The notes: a model not told the origin generated them from the letters alone. Positions 54,644-62,908 are shown, numbered from the stretch's first letter. The stretch: DNA of 64,000 nucleotides from Mucilaginibacter flavidus (GCF_024055575.1 NZ_JAMXOE010000024.1:34971-98970), one strand, 5' to 3'. Program-made: numbers and translations.

Positions 54644-56212
54644 ATGAAGACACTTTACATTCTACCCCCTAAAGCACCGGTTTTTATTTTAGTCCTGTTG
54701 CTTTCCTTTTGCACTGGTGCGTTGGCCCAGGTAACGCCAATTGACACCATTAAGCCCGGCAAAGGCGACCCCAAAGAGCAATTAAAACAGATTAAAGCTG
54801 CCAAAGTAAGCCAGCTTTCTGACTCTGCAGCCACCCAGCCAAAGAAAAGTCCCTTAATTGATACCACCATGCGTAACAAGTACGGCGATTTATTAAATGA
54901 TGATATTAAATTTAACCCCAAATATCCTTTTTGGAAACCGGCGATTGAAGTTTTGGGCATCAACGTATTTACAAACGGACTCGACCGGGCCCTGGGCGAA
55001 AATTTCTCGCATGTTGGCCCCTCAACCTGGAACTATAATTTTAATAAAGGATGGGAATGGGATGCGGACCGCTTTGGTATTAACTTTATTGGCCACCCTT
55101 ACACCGGGTCGATGTATTTTAACGCTGCACGGTCGCAGGGATATGGCTATTTCCAGTCAATACCTTATGGTGTTGGTGGCAGTTTGATGTGGGAATATTT
55201 TGGCGAAACAACGCGCCCTTCATACAACGACCTTATCAACACAACGTTGAACGGTGCGTTTTTAGGTGAGATCTTTTACAGGCTCAGTTCCAATATTTTG
55301 GACGACCGCACCCGCGGCGGTAACAGGGTTTTCCGCGAAATTGCCGCCGGGCTTGTCGACCCTGTTCGTGGTCTTAACAGGCTGCTGCAGGGAAAGTCCT
55401 TCAGGCATACAAATACCGAAGTTTACCAAAAGGAACCACTAAACATCACCATATTTTCAGGTGTGCACAAAATAAACGACCAGAATAGTACGGTATTTGG
55501 CACAGGCCCTACTGAAATACTGTTGAATGTTCAACTTGATTACGGTAACCCCTTTGAAGATATCCACCGCAAGCCATTCGACTTTTTCCGCCTGCGTACC
55601 GAATTTAGCTTTGGCTCGGGCCGGAAATTTTTGGATAACTTAACCGGTTATGGCATTTTAGCTGGTAATAATACAAACATCGGCAAGCTATCGGTAATGT
55701 ACGGTGCTTTCCAGTATGATGATTATTGGGATAATAAAACCTTTGAGTTGGGCGCCCTTGGTTTTGGCGGTGGTGTGTTCACAAAATACCCTATCAGCAA
55801 AGATGTAATGCTTTACACCAATGCCCATTTTGCCTTAGTACCTTTAGCCGGCAACAGCACCCGTTTTGGGCCGGATACCTCACAGGTGCGCGACTATACT
55901 TACAACGACGGGCTTGAAGCGAAAGTTGAGAGCACCATTAACTTTGGTAAATATGCAAGTGTATCGATGGTATATTACTACTTTTTAATGCATACCTATT
56001 ACGGCGCGCCGGGCAATAATTATGTAAGTATTTTAAAACCGCGGGTTACTTTCAGGATAGCTGAGAACCTCAGCCTTGGCTTTGAACACTTTATTTATTA
56101 CGACGACAGGTATTTAAAGGCACTGGCCCCAATACATTCTGCACGTACAGAACAAAAAGTATTCCTTTCCTGGTTTTTAGAAGATCCACAGCGTAAAGGA
56201 AGATATAATTAA
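54644..56212 (+). CDS. DUF3943 outer-membrane-type protein
   Basis: This 522-residue protein has a signal peptide ending TGALAQ. The middle carries the DUF3943 pattern (GINVFTNGLDRALG, then FGINFIGHPYTGSMYFNAARSQGYGY, then GEIFYRLSSNILDD). The C-terminal half alternates aromatic beta-strands, ending FLSWFLEDPQRKGRYN, as in barrels. It is probably an outer-membrane protein. No function is known. It converges on the PhyH gene across a fold-back repeat. Confidence 0.85.
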   Translation: MKTLYILPPKAPVFILVLLLSFCTGALAQVTPIDTIKPGKGDPKEQLKQIKAAKVSQLSDSAATQPKKSPLIDTTMRNKYGDLLNDDIKFNPKYPFWKPAIEVLGINVFTNGLDRALGENFSHVGPSTWNYNFNKGWEWDADRFGINFIGHPYTGSMYFNAARSQGYGYFQSIPYGVGGSLMWEYFGETTRPSYNDLINTTLNGAFLGEIFYRLSSNILDDRTRGGNRVFREIAAGLVDPVRGLNRLLQGKSFRHTNTEVYQKEPLNITIFSGVHKINDQNSTVFGTGPTEILLNVQLDYGNPFEDIHRKPFDFFRLRTEFSFGSGRKFLDNLTGYGILAGNNTNIGKLSVMYGAFQYDDYWDNKTFELGALGFGGGVFTKYPISKDVMLYTNAHFALVPLAGNSTRFGPDTSQVRDYTYNDGLEAKVESTINFGKYASVSMVYYYFLMHTYYGAPGNNYVSILKPRVTFRIAENLSLGFEHFIYYDDRYLKALAPIHSARTEQKVFLSWFLEDPQRKGRYN

Positions 56213-56214
56213 AA

Positions 56215-56339
56215 AGAGTCAAGAGCCAAGAATCAAGAGCCAAGAGCCAAGAATTAAGAGCCAGGAATCAAGAGGCAAGCCTAAAATAGTGCGGGCATTT
56301 ATCTTGATTCCTGGCTCTTGATTCTTGGATCTTCTTCTA
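56215..56339. terminator. AAGAGCCAAGAATC fold-back repeat between convergent genes
   Basis: The left arm (56215-56280) holds five to six units of AAGAGCCAAGAATC with small changes. The right arm (56301-56339) is the inverse (CTTGATTCCTGGCTCTTGAT). The unit is shared with 2268-2400. The convergent position fits a bidirectional terminator, and the right arm reaches the last codon of the PhyH gene. Confidence 0.65.
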
Positions 56340-57152
56340 TAGTAATTTCGGGTTCAGTTCCGAATCGATCTCAGTACCAATTGGTACACCCATCAGCCAC
56401 TTTTCGTGGTCGTTTTTTTGCCAGTCGTTTTTGTAAGGGGTAATGCGGGCGCCATCAGCTACGTAAATAATAGTCATAACCTCGCGCATTTTGTTTGAGT
56501 TATTACTGTTGGCATGGTGCATGGTGAATCCACGGTGCCAGGTAGCATCACCGGCCTTCATGGTATTGGCGCGGCTTATTGGGAACTTGTGTTCCTTCAC
56601 ATAATCGGCAAAAGCACTCTCCGACTCATCCGATATCTCATAATTAAAAATAGAGCCTTCGGTATACGAGCCTGATGCAAAAGTAAGCATGCCCATATCC
56701 ACATCAATATCAACCAGCGGCATCCACATGGTTATGGTGTTAAAAGTATCTATTGGCCAATAGTATTGGTCCTGGTGCCATGGGGTTGGGCCGCCACCCG
56801 GTTCTTTAAAAAGGGCCTGGTCGTGGTAAATCCGTACATTTTTCACCCCCATCAGGTCGGCAGCAATTTTCGCCATCCTTTTGGCTAATACAAACCTGCG
56901 CGTATCTTCATCATTTTGCCACAGGTTCATGATCTGCAAAAACGCTTTGCCGTAGGTATCGCGGTCTTCCAGTTTGCGTTTTTCGGTGTTGTAACGGTCG
57001 GCTGCGCCTACTATAACCGGTCGGTACACGGCAATTTCTTCTTCGGAAAGTACACCCGTGACAAGTGTGTGTCCCTTTTCCCGGAATTCATCAATATTGT
57101 CTTGGGGTACTGTCTTAATATCGTCGAGCGATGGCAATGTTGTGATACTCAT
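56337..57152 (-). CDS. Phytanoyl-CoA dioxygenase (PhyH) family protein
   Basis: This 271-residue Fe(II)/2-oxoglutarate oxygenase has the His-x-Asp pair in WHQDQYYWP and the second His in WHRGFTMHHANSN. The length is normal. Such enzymes hydroxylate lipids or small metabolites; the substrate is unknown. It is divergent from an AraC-type regulator with a 125-base shared spacer, which suggests that the regulator controls it in response to the substrate (inference). Confidence 0.9.
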   Translation of the reverse strand: MSITTLPSLDDIKTVPQDNIDEFREKGHTLVTGVLSEEEIAVYRPVIVGAADRYNTEKRKLEDRDTYGKAFLQIMNLWQNDEDTRRFVLAKRMAKIAADLMGVKNVRIYHDQALFKEPGGGPTPWHQDQYYWPIDTFNTITMWMPLVDIDVDMGMLTFASGSYTEGSIFNYEISDESESAFADYVKEHKFPISRANTMKAGDATWHRGFTMHHANSNNSNKMREVMTIIYVADGARITPYKNDWQKNDHEKWLMGVPIGTEIDSELNPKLL

Positions 57153-57224
57153 TGTGGTAATTTGGTTATTCTCAAAGTAAATTATACTTTTTTCTGAAAA
57201 AAATGGTTTAAATGGAATAATAAT

Positions 57225-57238
57225 GGATTATTTTATCC
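57225..57238. promoter_or_regulatory. Inverted repeat in the PhyH/AraC divergent spacer
   Basis: GGATTATTTTATCC has 4-bp arms GGAT/ATCC, preceded by a related GGAAT. It lies 40 bases before the AraC start, with TACATTTA (near TAnnTTTG) just downstream. It is a possible operator; the evidence is weak. Confidence 0.3.
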
Positions 57239-57277
57239 GTACATTTAATCTATCATAATAAATTATTAAAATATACT

Positions 57278-58174
57278 ATGATAAAGGCTTCGTACGAGAT
57301 ACTGCAGCCGGCAAACGGCCAGTCGTTCCTCTTCCGGAAGTTCGATAGCGTTGGTTTTGATGCGCCGTATCACTTTCATCCCGAGTACGAACTCACTTAC
57401 ATTCTCGAGGGCAGCGGCAAACGTTATGTTGGCAGCCACATGCAAAACTTTACCGCCGGCGATTTAGTGCTCTTAGGCCCCAATCTGCCCCATTGCTGGA
57501 AACTGGAGCACGGCAACCACACAGAAAACAAGGGAAGCGCTATTGTAATTCAATTTGACGTTGCTTTTTTAGGTGATGATTTTTTCGATAAGAATGAATT
57601 GCAGCACATCAAACGCCTCTTTCAAAAAAGTGGTAGCGGCATCAGTTTTCATGGTGATACCCAAAAAATTGTCAGCCAAAGCCTGTTGGCATTAAGTGAT
57701 GAACAAAATGCCTTCAAATTGCTGATAGGCCTGCTGGAAGCTTTGCAACGATTAGCGCAATCGTCTGAATATGTCCAGCTTGACCAAAACCATGTGATAG
57801 GTGAGCGTACACTCGCGGAGCAGGAACGTATTAACCCCGTATTTGCCTATTTGGTTGAAAACTTCAGGCAGCAGGTATCATTAGACGCCGCAGCCGGCAT
57901 TGCCAATATGACTACCAACGCATTCTGCAAATACTTTAAAAAAATTACCCGCAAAACCTTTATGGAAACCATAATTGAGTACCGCCTTAATTATGCTACA
58001 CAACAATTAGTGCAAACCGATAAACCTATATCCGAAATTGCCTTTGAAAGCGGCTTTGGTGACGTATCGCACTTTTATAAAATGTTTAAGGTGAAAATGC
58101 ACCTCAGCCCGCTCAATTACCGCAAAAAGTTTATGCGGAGCTTCCACGAAACTGATGATAAGGGCGTAGGATAG
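57278..58174 (+). CDS. AraC-family regulator with cupin sensor
   Basis: This 298-residue protein has an N-terminal cupin (HFHPEYELTYILEGSGKRYVG, residues 31-51) and a C-terminal AraC double HTH (about 190-290, ISEIAFESGFGDVSHFYKMFKVKMHLSPLNYRK). It is cytosolic and ligand-sensing. Its divergent partner is the PhyH dioxygenase gene, the likely target. Confidence 0.92.
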   Translation: MIKASYEILQPANGQSFLFRKFDSVGFDAPYHFHPEYELTYILEGSGKRYVGSHMQNFTAGDLVLLGPNLPHCWKLEHGNHTENKGSAIVIQFDVAFLGDDFFDKNELQHIKRLFQKSGSGISFHGDTQKIVSQSLLALSDEQNAFKLLIGLLEALQRLAQSSEYVQLDQNHVIGERTLAEQERINPVFAYLVENFRQQVSLDAAAGIANMTTNAFCKYFKKITRKTFMETIIEYRLNYATQQLVQTDKPISEIAFESGFGDVSHFYKMFKVKMHLSPLNYRKKFMRSFHETDDKGVG

Positions 58175-58201
58175 ATGAAAGTCGGGGATTAAGATAAAAA
58201 C

Positions 58202-58369
58202 CGTCATGCTGAATTGTAAAACCCTGTAGCCTCTTAAGGTGAAAATGACAAAAGAGGTGTCATGCTGAGGTTCTCGAAGCATGAGCGCAATGGCCTATAC
58301 GACATGCTTAGCACGCGGGCAAGGGCCTTTACGCTCACCCTTCGAGTGTCTCAGAGTGACATGCCATCG
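58202..58369. repeat. Dispersed GTCATGCTGA-type repeat
   Basis: CGTCATGCTGAATTGT, then GTCATGCTGAGGTTCTCGAAG, and the inverse CTTCGAGTGTCTCAGAGTGAC form a degenerate fold-back. This GTCATGCTGAG/GAAGCAT sequence is a widespread bacterial dispersed repeat (known in general, not searched). It has no coding content. Confidence 0.6.
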
Positions 58370-58380
58370 CACCTTCAATA

Positions 58381-58750
58381 GATAGCCTGGGGCATTGTTT
58401 TAATAGGCAGATTGTATCGCTTGTATCAGTGTATTGAGCAATATGGTGATACAGAACAACCCTGCGGTTAATAGGAGGGTTTCGTATATGTGTGTATGTT
58501 ATATCGGCCGATGCAGATAAGCTGGGCATTGTTTTAATAAGCAGGTTGTATCGCTTGTATCGGTGCATTGAGCAATATGGTGATACAGAACAATCAAACG
58601 GGTTGGATATAAATAATAGAAGGTTTGGGTATCATGTGTATGTTATATCGGCCTATGCAGATAAGCTGGGTATTGTTTTAATAAGCAGGTTGTATCGCTT
58701 ATATCGGTGTATTGAGCAATATGGTGATACAGAACAGTCAAATGGGCAAC
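58381..58750 (+). repeat. Tandem array of about 140-base units, each with a 43-base structured core
   Basis: Units start at 58381 (135 bases), 58516 (144 bases) and 58660 (partial). Each carries a 43-base core (58412-58454, 58546-58588, 58690-58732). The core is TTGTATCGC, then TTGTATCRG or a close variant (TTATATCGG in the third), then a 17-18-base middle with ATTGAGCAAT, then TGATACAG. The last two units are in frame with each other and could encode ISRLYRLYRCIEQYGDTEQS repeats, but the first unit is shifted by one base and no known protein is seen. I treat it as repeat DNA. Confidence 0.85.
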
Positions 58751-58778
58751 TTCTATTATCGGTAAAAGATAGACAGCT

Positions 58779-58963
58779 ATTGTATTAAGTATAAAAGGAT
58801 TTATAATAATTATATATTGATAACTCTTTATATTGATATATCCCTTGTTTGTATTGCTGTATCACTGTGGTGTCCACTATAGCGATACAAGCGATACAGC
58901 TATTATTGTATTAAGTATAAAAGGTTTATAATAATTATATATTGATAACTCTTTCTATTGATA
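58779..58963 (+). repeat. Direct repeat of about 59 bases, two copies
   Basis: ATTGTATTAAGTATAAAAGG followed by TTATAATAATTATATATTGA and ACTCTTT.TATTGATA occurs at 58779-58838 and 58905-58963 with only one or two differences. An inverted 43-base core element lies between the copies. Confidence 0.85.
58857..58899 (-). repeat. 43-base core element, inverted orientation
   Basis: It reads CTGTATCAC at the left and GCGATACAA then GCGATACAG at the right. This is the reverse orientation of the cores at 58412, 58546 and 58690, with the same total length but a different middle. Confidence 0.8.
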
Positions 58964-59004
58964 AAGTCCCAGGGAAATCGCGTTTAACTCGGTTGACTTT
59001 AGAA

Positions 59005-59152
59005 GACTCCCCTGGAGTCAAAAATTCTGTATGATTACTTCTATAAACAGGCAACTCCTCTGGAGTTGAAGTCAAAGGTTTGTTGTCATAGCTCCAGAGG
59101 AGCGACCTGTTTATAGACAGAATTTGGTAGTTGTTGGACTCAAGCGGAGTCC
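59005..59152. repeat. Nested palindromic element
   Basis: Outer palindromes GACTCC-CCT-GGAGTC (59005-59019) and GGACTC-N5-GAGTCC (59136-59152) bracket TTCTGT/ACAGAA (59025, 59117). These bracket a long stem in which CTATAAACAGG plus CTCCTCTGGAG (59041-59066) pairs with CTCCAGAGGAG plus CCTGTTTATAG (59092-59116). There is no coding content. It resembles a small non-autonomous mobile element or REP-like unit. Confidence 0.75.
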
Positions 59153-59197
59153 CCTGCTTTGAAAGTATTTTCCTGATAAATCCGTTAGTTTGTACTA

Positions 59198-59240
59198 CTG
59201 TATCACTGTGGCGTCCATTACTACGATACAAACGATACAG
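59198..59240 (-). repeat. 43-base core element beside the GH13 stop
   Basis: CTGTATCAC at the left, then ACGATACAA and ACGATACAG at the right. It has the same architecture and length as 58857-58899 and ends 5 bases from the GH13 stop codon region. Confidence 0.8.
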
Positions 59241-59245
59241 TAAAA

Positions 59246-60817
59246 TCAATCTGCCCAAACCGCAACACTCCATGCCGGCAAACTTACCGCCAGCGAACTG
59301 CCATTGGTAACTGGCATTACGTTGCCATAAACAATTTTAAGCTTATTGCCCAGCCCGCGAATGATGTTTGCAGTTACTGGTTTATCTGAAAGGTTAACCG
59401 CTACTATAAATTGCTTATTACCATCATATCGCATAAAGCTGAATACGTGCTCATTATCATTAGCCAATGTTTTATAAGTTCCGGTTGAAATTACCGGGTT
59501 GGCTTTGCGAATGGCTATCATATGCCGGTAAAAGTTCCAGAGCGAATTTTGGTCGTTTTGCTCCTCTTCTAACGACACACCATCATTGGGCCTGTCACTG
59601 TTAAACGTGTCTTTATGCGGCCCTTTTTGTTTATACCAGTAAGCCATGCCCTTGCCCTGGTCGGTTTTATACCATTCAAAAGCTTCTCGGTCGGGCAGTT
59701 CATTGGCATCGGTAGGGCCGAATGTTGCGCTATTACCTGTCATCCCCAGTTCCTGCCCGTAATAAATGGATGGGACGCCACCCAGCAGCAGGTTTAGCGC
59801 GGCGCCAATTTTTAGTTTGTCCACATCGCCATTTACACCAAAACTGAAACGGGGCGTATCGTGGTTCTCAATAAACACTATTTGCTGCTTATTTGCAGGC
59901 GTTGCCAAAAAGGTTGAATCAGCATTATCTGTCAGCATTTTTTTGCTGAAAGCCCGAATTGAATAGGCCAGCCTGAATGCAAATACCCTGTCGACACCGC
60001 CGTGGTCCAAATAATCAAGGCCTAAACTCAGCCACTGGGCCTGTTCGGCGATAATTTTTATTGTGGGGTTTACCACCCGTAACTTGTTGATCAGCGGGTT
60101 CCAAAAGGTATCAAACAAATGGGGCATCAGGTGTTTGCCGTCAAGATCGTCCATCATATGGTCAAGCCTGAAGCCATCCACTCCGTCGTCAAATTTGCCA
60201 TCCCCGTTGGGGTCTATCCAGTATTTAAAAAGCCCGTAGTTGTAATCCAGCACCTTAGGGCTGTTCAGGTTTACGGTGGTTATTTTGCGGTAAACGCTGT
60301 CGTAGCCAAGCAGACCATTTACACCAAATACAATGCTGGTGGGTTTGGTATGCTCTTTATCGTCGTAAATAATATAGTCACTGTATTTCGATGCGGGATT
60401 GTTTATCCCATCCGTCCACCAAATATGGTCTTCGGTTACATACTGGGTTTCCATATCCATATAGAACTTCATGCCACGGCGGTGAAGGTCTTTTACCAGC
60501 GCCAGGTAATCGGCTAATGTCCCGTACCGGGGATCTATCTTCTTAAAATCGCTCGAGAAATAATTGTGATAAAACACTGACTCGTATAGCGGCGTAAGCA
60601 ATACGGCTGTAACGCCCAGCTTTTGCAGGTAATCCAGTTTTTGGCGTATCCCGTTAAGGTCGCCGTGTAAATCGCCATTACTGTCGTAAAAACTGCGTTG
60701 AAAAATGTGGTATATTATTTCTTCCTGATTAACTGGCGTTTTTTTTTGAAATGCGCTGGCAGTGCCGATAGTTAAAATACTCAGCAACAGCGCGCTTATT
60801 AATGCATTAGCTTTCAT
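59246..60817 (-). CDS. Secreted GH13 alpha-amylase family enzyme
   Basis: This 523-residue protein has a signal peptide (residues 1-22, ending TASAF). The GH13 barrel carries nucleophile Asp219 (DGFRLDH), acid/base Glu258 (IIAEQ) and Asp320 (FIENHD). A short beta-domain at the end (VAVNLSDKPVTANI) is the usual domain C. It should cleave alpha-1,4 glucans or related oligosaccharides in the periplasm. It stands alone, divergent from the esterase gene at 61161. The repeat field lies directly downstream. Confidence 0.92.
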   Translation of the reverse strand: MKANALISALLLSILTIGTASAFQKKTPVNQEEIIYHIFQRSFYDSNGDLHGDLNGIRQKLDYLQKLGVTAVLLTPLYESVFYHNYFSSDFKKIDPRYGTLADYLALVKDLHRRGMKFYMDMETQYVTEDHIWWTDGINNPASKYSDYIIYDDKEHTKPTSIVFGVNGLLGYDSVYRKITTVNLNSPKVLDYNYGLFKYWIDPNGDGKFDDGVDGFRLDHMMDDLDGKHLMPHLFDTFWNPLINKLRVVNPTIKIIAEQAQWLSLGLDYLDHGGVDRVFAFRLAYSIRAFSKKMLTDNADSTFLATPANKQQIVFIENHDTPRFSFGVNGDVDKLKIGAALNLLLGGVPSIYYGQELGMTGNSATFGPTDANELPDREAFEWYKTDQGKGMAYWYKQKGPHKDTFNSDRPNDGVSLEEEQNDQNSLWNFYRHMIAIRKANPVISTGTYKTLANDNEHVFSFMRYDGNKQFIVAVNLSDKPVTANIIRGLGNKLKIVYGNVMPVTNGSSLAVSLPAWSVAVWAD

Positions 60818-61160
60818 TTAGGATGTTTATTGGCAAGGTGAATGTAAATATCAGGCCCCTGTTAAACAATGCCGAACTTATTATAAAAATGGTAAATTTT
60901 ATCATTAAAGATTAGGATAGTTGTTGACAGACAGCTTAAATGGTACGATAATGAATAATATCCCCCAGCAAATAGGTTATATCGTCATTTTTTAAACTAA
61001 AAATTAACCTTTCTTTTGCGCGTTCGTTTTATGTTGTTGCTTTATTTGGATACCGCTTAATTGTTTTACTGACATTTGTAGCAAATTACCTAAACTATAC
61101 GTTACAGCCAGGAAGCGGAGAATACATCTGCATTAAAAACATTTTACAGCTCAAAATACA
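60818..61160. other. Divergent intergenic region, no gene seen
   Basis: This 343-base AT-rich spacer lies between the GH13 and esterase starts. ACGATA near 60938 and TATCGT near 60980 form weak inverted arms. No exact TAnnTTTG box is found. I see no coding sequence in it. Confidence 0.4.
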
Positions 61161-62000
61161 ATGGTAATATTCCGTACCAGGCCAGAAAATATTACGCCAA
61201 CGCCACGATTTAAAACTTTAGAGATATCGAATCCGGCATACGAAAGTAATAATCTCCGGTTTATAACAGTAAAAACCCCAAACCTAAAAGGGCGCGGCGA
61301 CATATGTGTTTATGTTCCTCCCGGTACCGGGCCTAATGATACTTTACCCATCGTTATACTTTTACATGGTGTTTATGGTAGTGCCTGGAGCTGGCCTTTA
61401 AGTTCAGGCGTTCATATAAATGCACATGAACTTATCGAAAAAGGCCAATTGCCGCCAATGATAATTGCCATGCCATCCGACGGAATGTGGGGCGATGGAT
61501 CGGCATTTTTACCGCTCGACGGTTACAATTTTGAAAAATGGATAGCCGAAGATGTACCTGACGCAATAATTGAAACAATAAGGGGTGCCAACAGCCAATC
61601 GCCATTGTTTATTGCAGGATTATCAATGGGTGGTTTCGGTGCATTGCGTATTGGCGCAAAGTATGGCCATAAGTTCAGGGCCATTGCCGGGCACTCATCA
61701 ATGACCAGCCTGCCGCAAATAAAGTTTTTTGTTGAAGAATCGCTAAAGCATTACGCGCAGGATAATATTACCGACGAAGATGTTTTTGAAACCTTTTTAA
61801 AATATCGCAAGCAGTTGCCGCCGGTTAGGTTTGATTGCGGCGTTAACGATTTGCTGATTAATTATAACCGTGCCCTTCACAAAAAAATGGATAATGAAGG
61901 GATGCTGCATCAATATGTTGAAAATGCAGGCGGGCACGAGTGGAGTTATTGGGCAACCCACATCATCCATACCTTAAAGTTTTTTGCCTGTTACCTGTAG
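61161..62000 (+). CDS. Alpha/beta hydrolase, esterase D/PHB-depolymerase-like
   Basis: This 279-residue protein has no clear signal peptide. The oxyanion motif LLHGVYGSAWSW lies at 68-78, nucleophile Ser155 is in GLSMGGFG, an Asp is in DCGVNDLL and a His is in AGGHEWSYW. This is the PF00756 esterase type (S-formylglutathione hydrolase, tributyrin esterase, or carbohydrate esterase). The GH13 neighbour might point to a carbohydrate ester, but that is only context. The gene stands alone. Confidence 0.88.
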   Translation: MVIFRTRPENITPTPRFKTLEISNPAYESNNLRFITVKTPNLKGRGDICVYVPPGTGPNDTLPIVILLHGVYGSAWSWPLSSGVHINAHELIEKGQLPPMIIAMPSDGMWGDGSAFLPLDGYNFEKWIAEDVPDAIIETIRGANSQSPLFIAGLSMGGFGALRIGAKYGHKFRAIAGHSSMTSLPQIKFFVEESLKHYAQDNITDEDVFETFLKYRKQLPPVRFDCGVNDLLINYNRALHKKMDNEGMLHQYVENAGGHEWSYWATHIIHTLKFFACYL

Positions 62001-62206
62001 TTTAGTGTCAATCATAAATTAACGGTTAGTCTCAAATCGAAAGTCTTGAGTTCTAAGTCAGAAAAGGTAAGAATTCGACTAATGACTTCCAACTAAAGAC
62101 TCTTGACTTAACAGCAGTTCAGGCACGTTTTTGGTGAATTATCATAAATACGTAAGTTTTTTTAATTTGATAAAACAGAATGCTCTGTTATTACGTTAGT
62201 ACATCA

Positions 62207-62284
62207 TATAAATGCATTCTCGCATTTATAATTGTGATAAGGTTTAGGTTGAAAGCCCCCAAGCAGCGAGTGCAAGGGGGTTTT
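62207..62284 (+). terminator. Two tandem hairpins ending in a T tract, possible small-RNA end
   Basis: TATAAATGC (62207-62215) pairs perfectly with GCATTTATA (62222-62230). A second stem, CCCCC with inner GCA/TGC and GGGGG (62256-62280), is followed by TTTTCG. It lies over 250 bases after the esterase stop, so it may end a separate short transcript. The 62040-62108 stretch carries AGTCTTGAG/GACTCTTGACTT-type fold-back sequence. Confidence 0.5.
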
Positions 62285-62302
62285 CGTATTTTGTGATTTA
62301 TT

Positions 62303-62457
62303 GTTGAAAAGTTGAAAGGTTGCAATGTTGAAAGGTTTCTGCCCTGCGTTCGGCAAACCGTCGACAAAATTTATACCTTGCCAACATTTACCAGGTCAAC
62401 AATAGAACAATCAATCAAACATTCCAACTTTACAACCTTGCAACATTCCAACAATTC
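62303..62457. repeat. Inverted repeat of GTTGAAAGG / CAACTTTACAACC units
   Basis: The left arm (62303-62336) is GTTGAAAAGTTGAAAGG and TTGCAATGTTGAAAGG. The right arm (62418-62457) is ACATTCCAACTTTACAACC and TTGCAACATTCCAAC. The right arm abuts and enters the reading frame of the GreA-like gene. The motif is shared with the 53699 array. Confidence 0.7.
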
Positions 62458-62908
62458 AAAAACAATCAAACAACAACTATACAACCAATGCTTAAGTTAT
62501 GTACAAAAAAGCATGGAAGCTGCCCAGCTGGCAATTAATGAAGCCCAAAAGGCATCAACCGACGATACAAAGAGCAGTGCCGGCGATAAATACGAAACCG
62601 GGCGCGAAATGATGCAGCAGGAAACCGACCGCAACATGAAGCAGCTAAATGAAGCAAACAAATTAAAGGTTGCCCTAAACAAAATAAACCCAAACACTGT
62701 TGCAGATAAAGCCGACACCGGGAGCGTTGTGATGACTGATAATGGCAATTTTTACATTGCCGTTAGTGCAGGGATATTAATGGTTGATGACGGAAAATAT
62801 TTTGCTGTTTCGCCGGCATCACCAATTGGAGCAAAGCTTTTAGGGCAAAAAGCAGGGGCAATGTTTAAGTTGAACGACAAAACCTATCAAATAAAACAGG
62901 TTATTTAA
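62438..62908 (+). CDS. GreA/GreB-like C-terminal domain protein with disturbed 5' end
   Basis: The conserved part begins at about TIKQQLYNQC (62462) and runs to the stop: a helical hairpin (YVQKSMEAAQLAINEAQKAST.., MMQQETDRNMKQLNEANKLK), then a small beta domain (GNFYIAVSAGILMVDDGKYFAVSPASPIGAKLLG). Such about 150-residue Bacteroidota proteins resemble Gre factors and are often mislabelled 3-oxoacyl-ACP synthase. No ATG exists near the expected start. The nearest in-frame initiator is TTG at 62438, inside the repeat arm; the first in-frame ATG (62513) would cut the hairpin. Start unsure. Confidence 0.75.
   Translation: MQHSNNSKTIKQQLYNQCLSYVQKSMEAAQLAINEAQKASTDDTKSSAGDKYETGREMMQQETDRNMKQLNEANKLKVALNKINPNTVADKADTGSVVMTDNGNFYIAVSAGILMVDDGKYFAVSPASPIGAKLLGQKAGAMFKLNDKTYQIKQVI

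Noticed and set aside
58492..58788. 98-codon frame in the repeat array as a real gene
   Set aside because: It is explained by the tandem DNA repeat. The first unit is out of frame and there is no known family. Kept only as a finding.
58381..59240. Repeat field as a CRISPR array
   Set aside because: The units are 135-144 bases, not 25-40. The spacers are not unique between regular repeats, elements occur in both orientations, and no cas gene is near.
58935..59273. Minus-strand frame of 112 codons overlapping the GH13 end
   Set aside because: It crosses the nested palindrome and the 43-base element and overlaps a real gene; no protein character.
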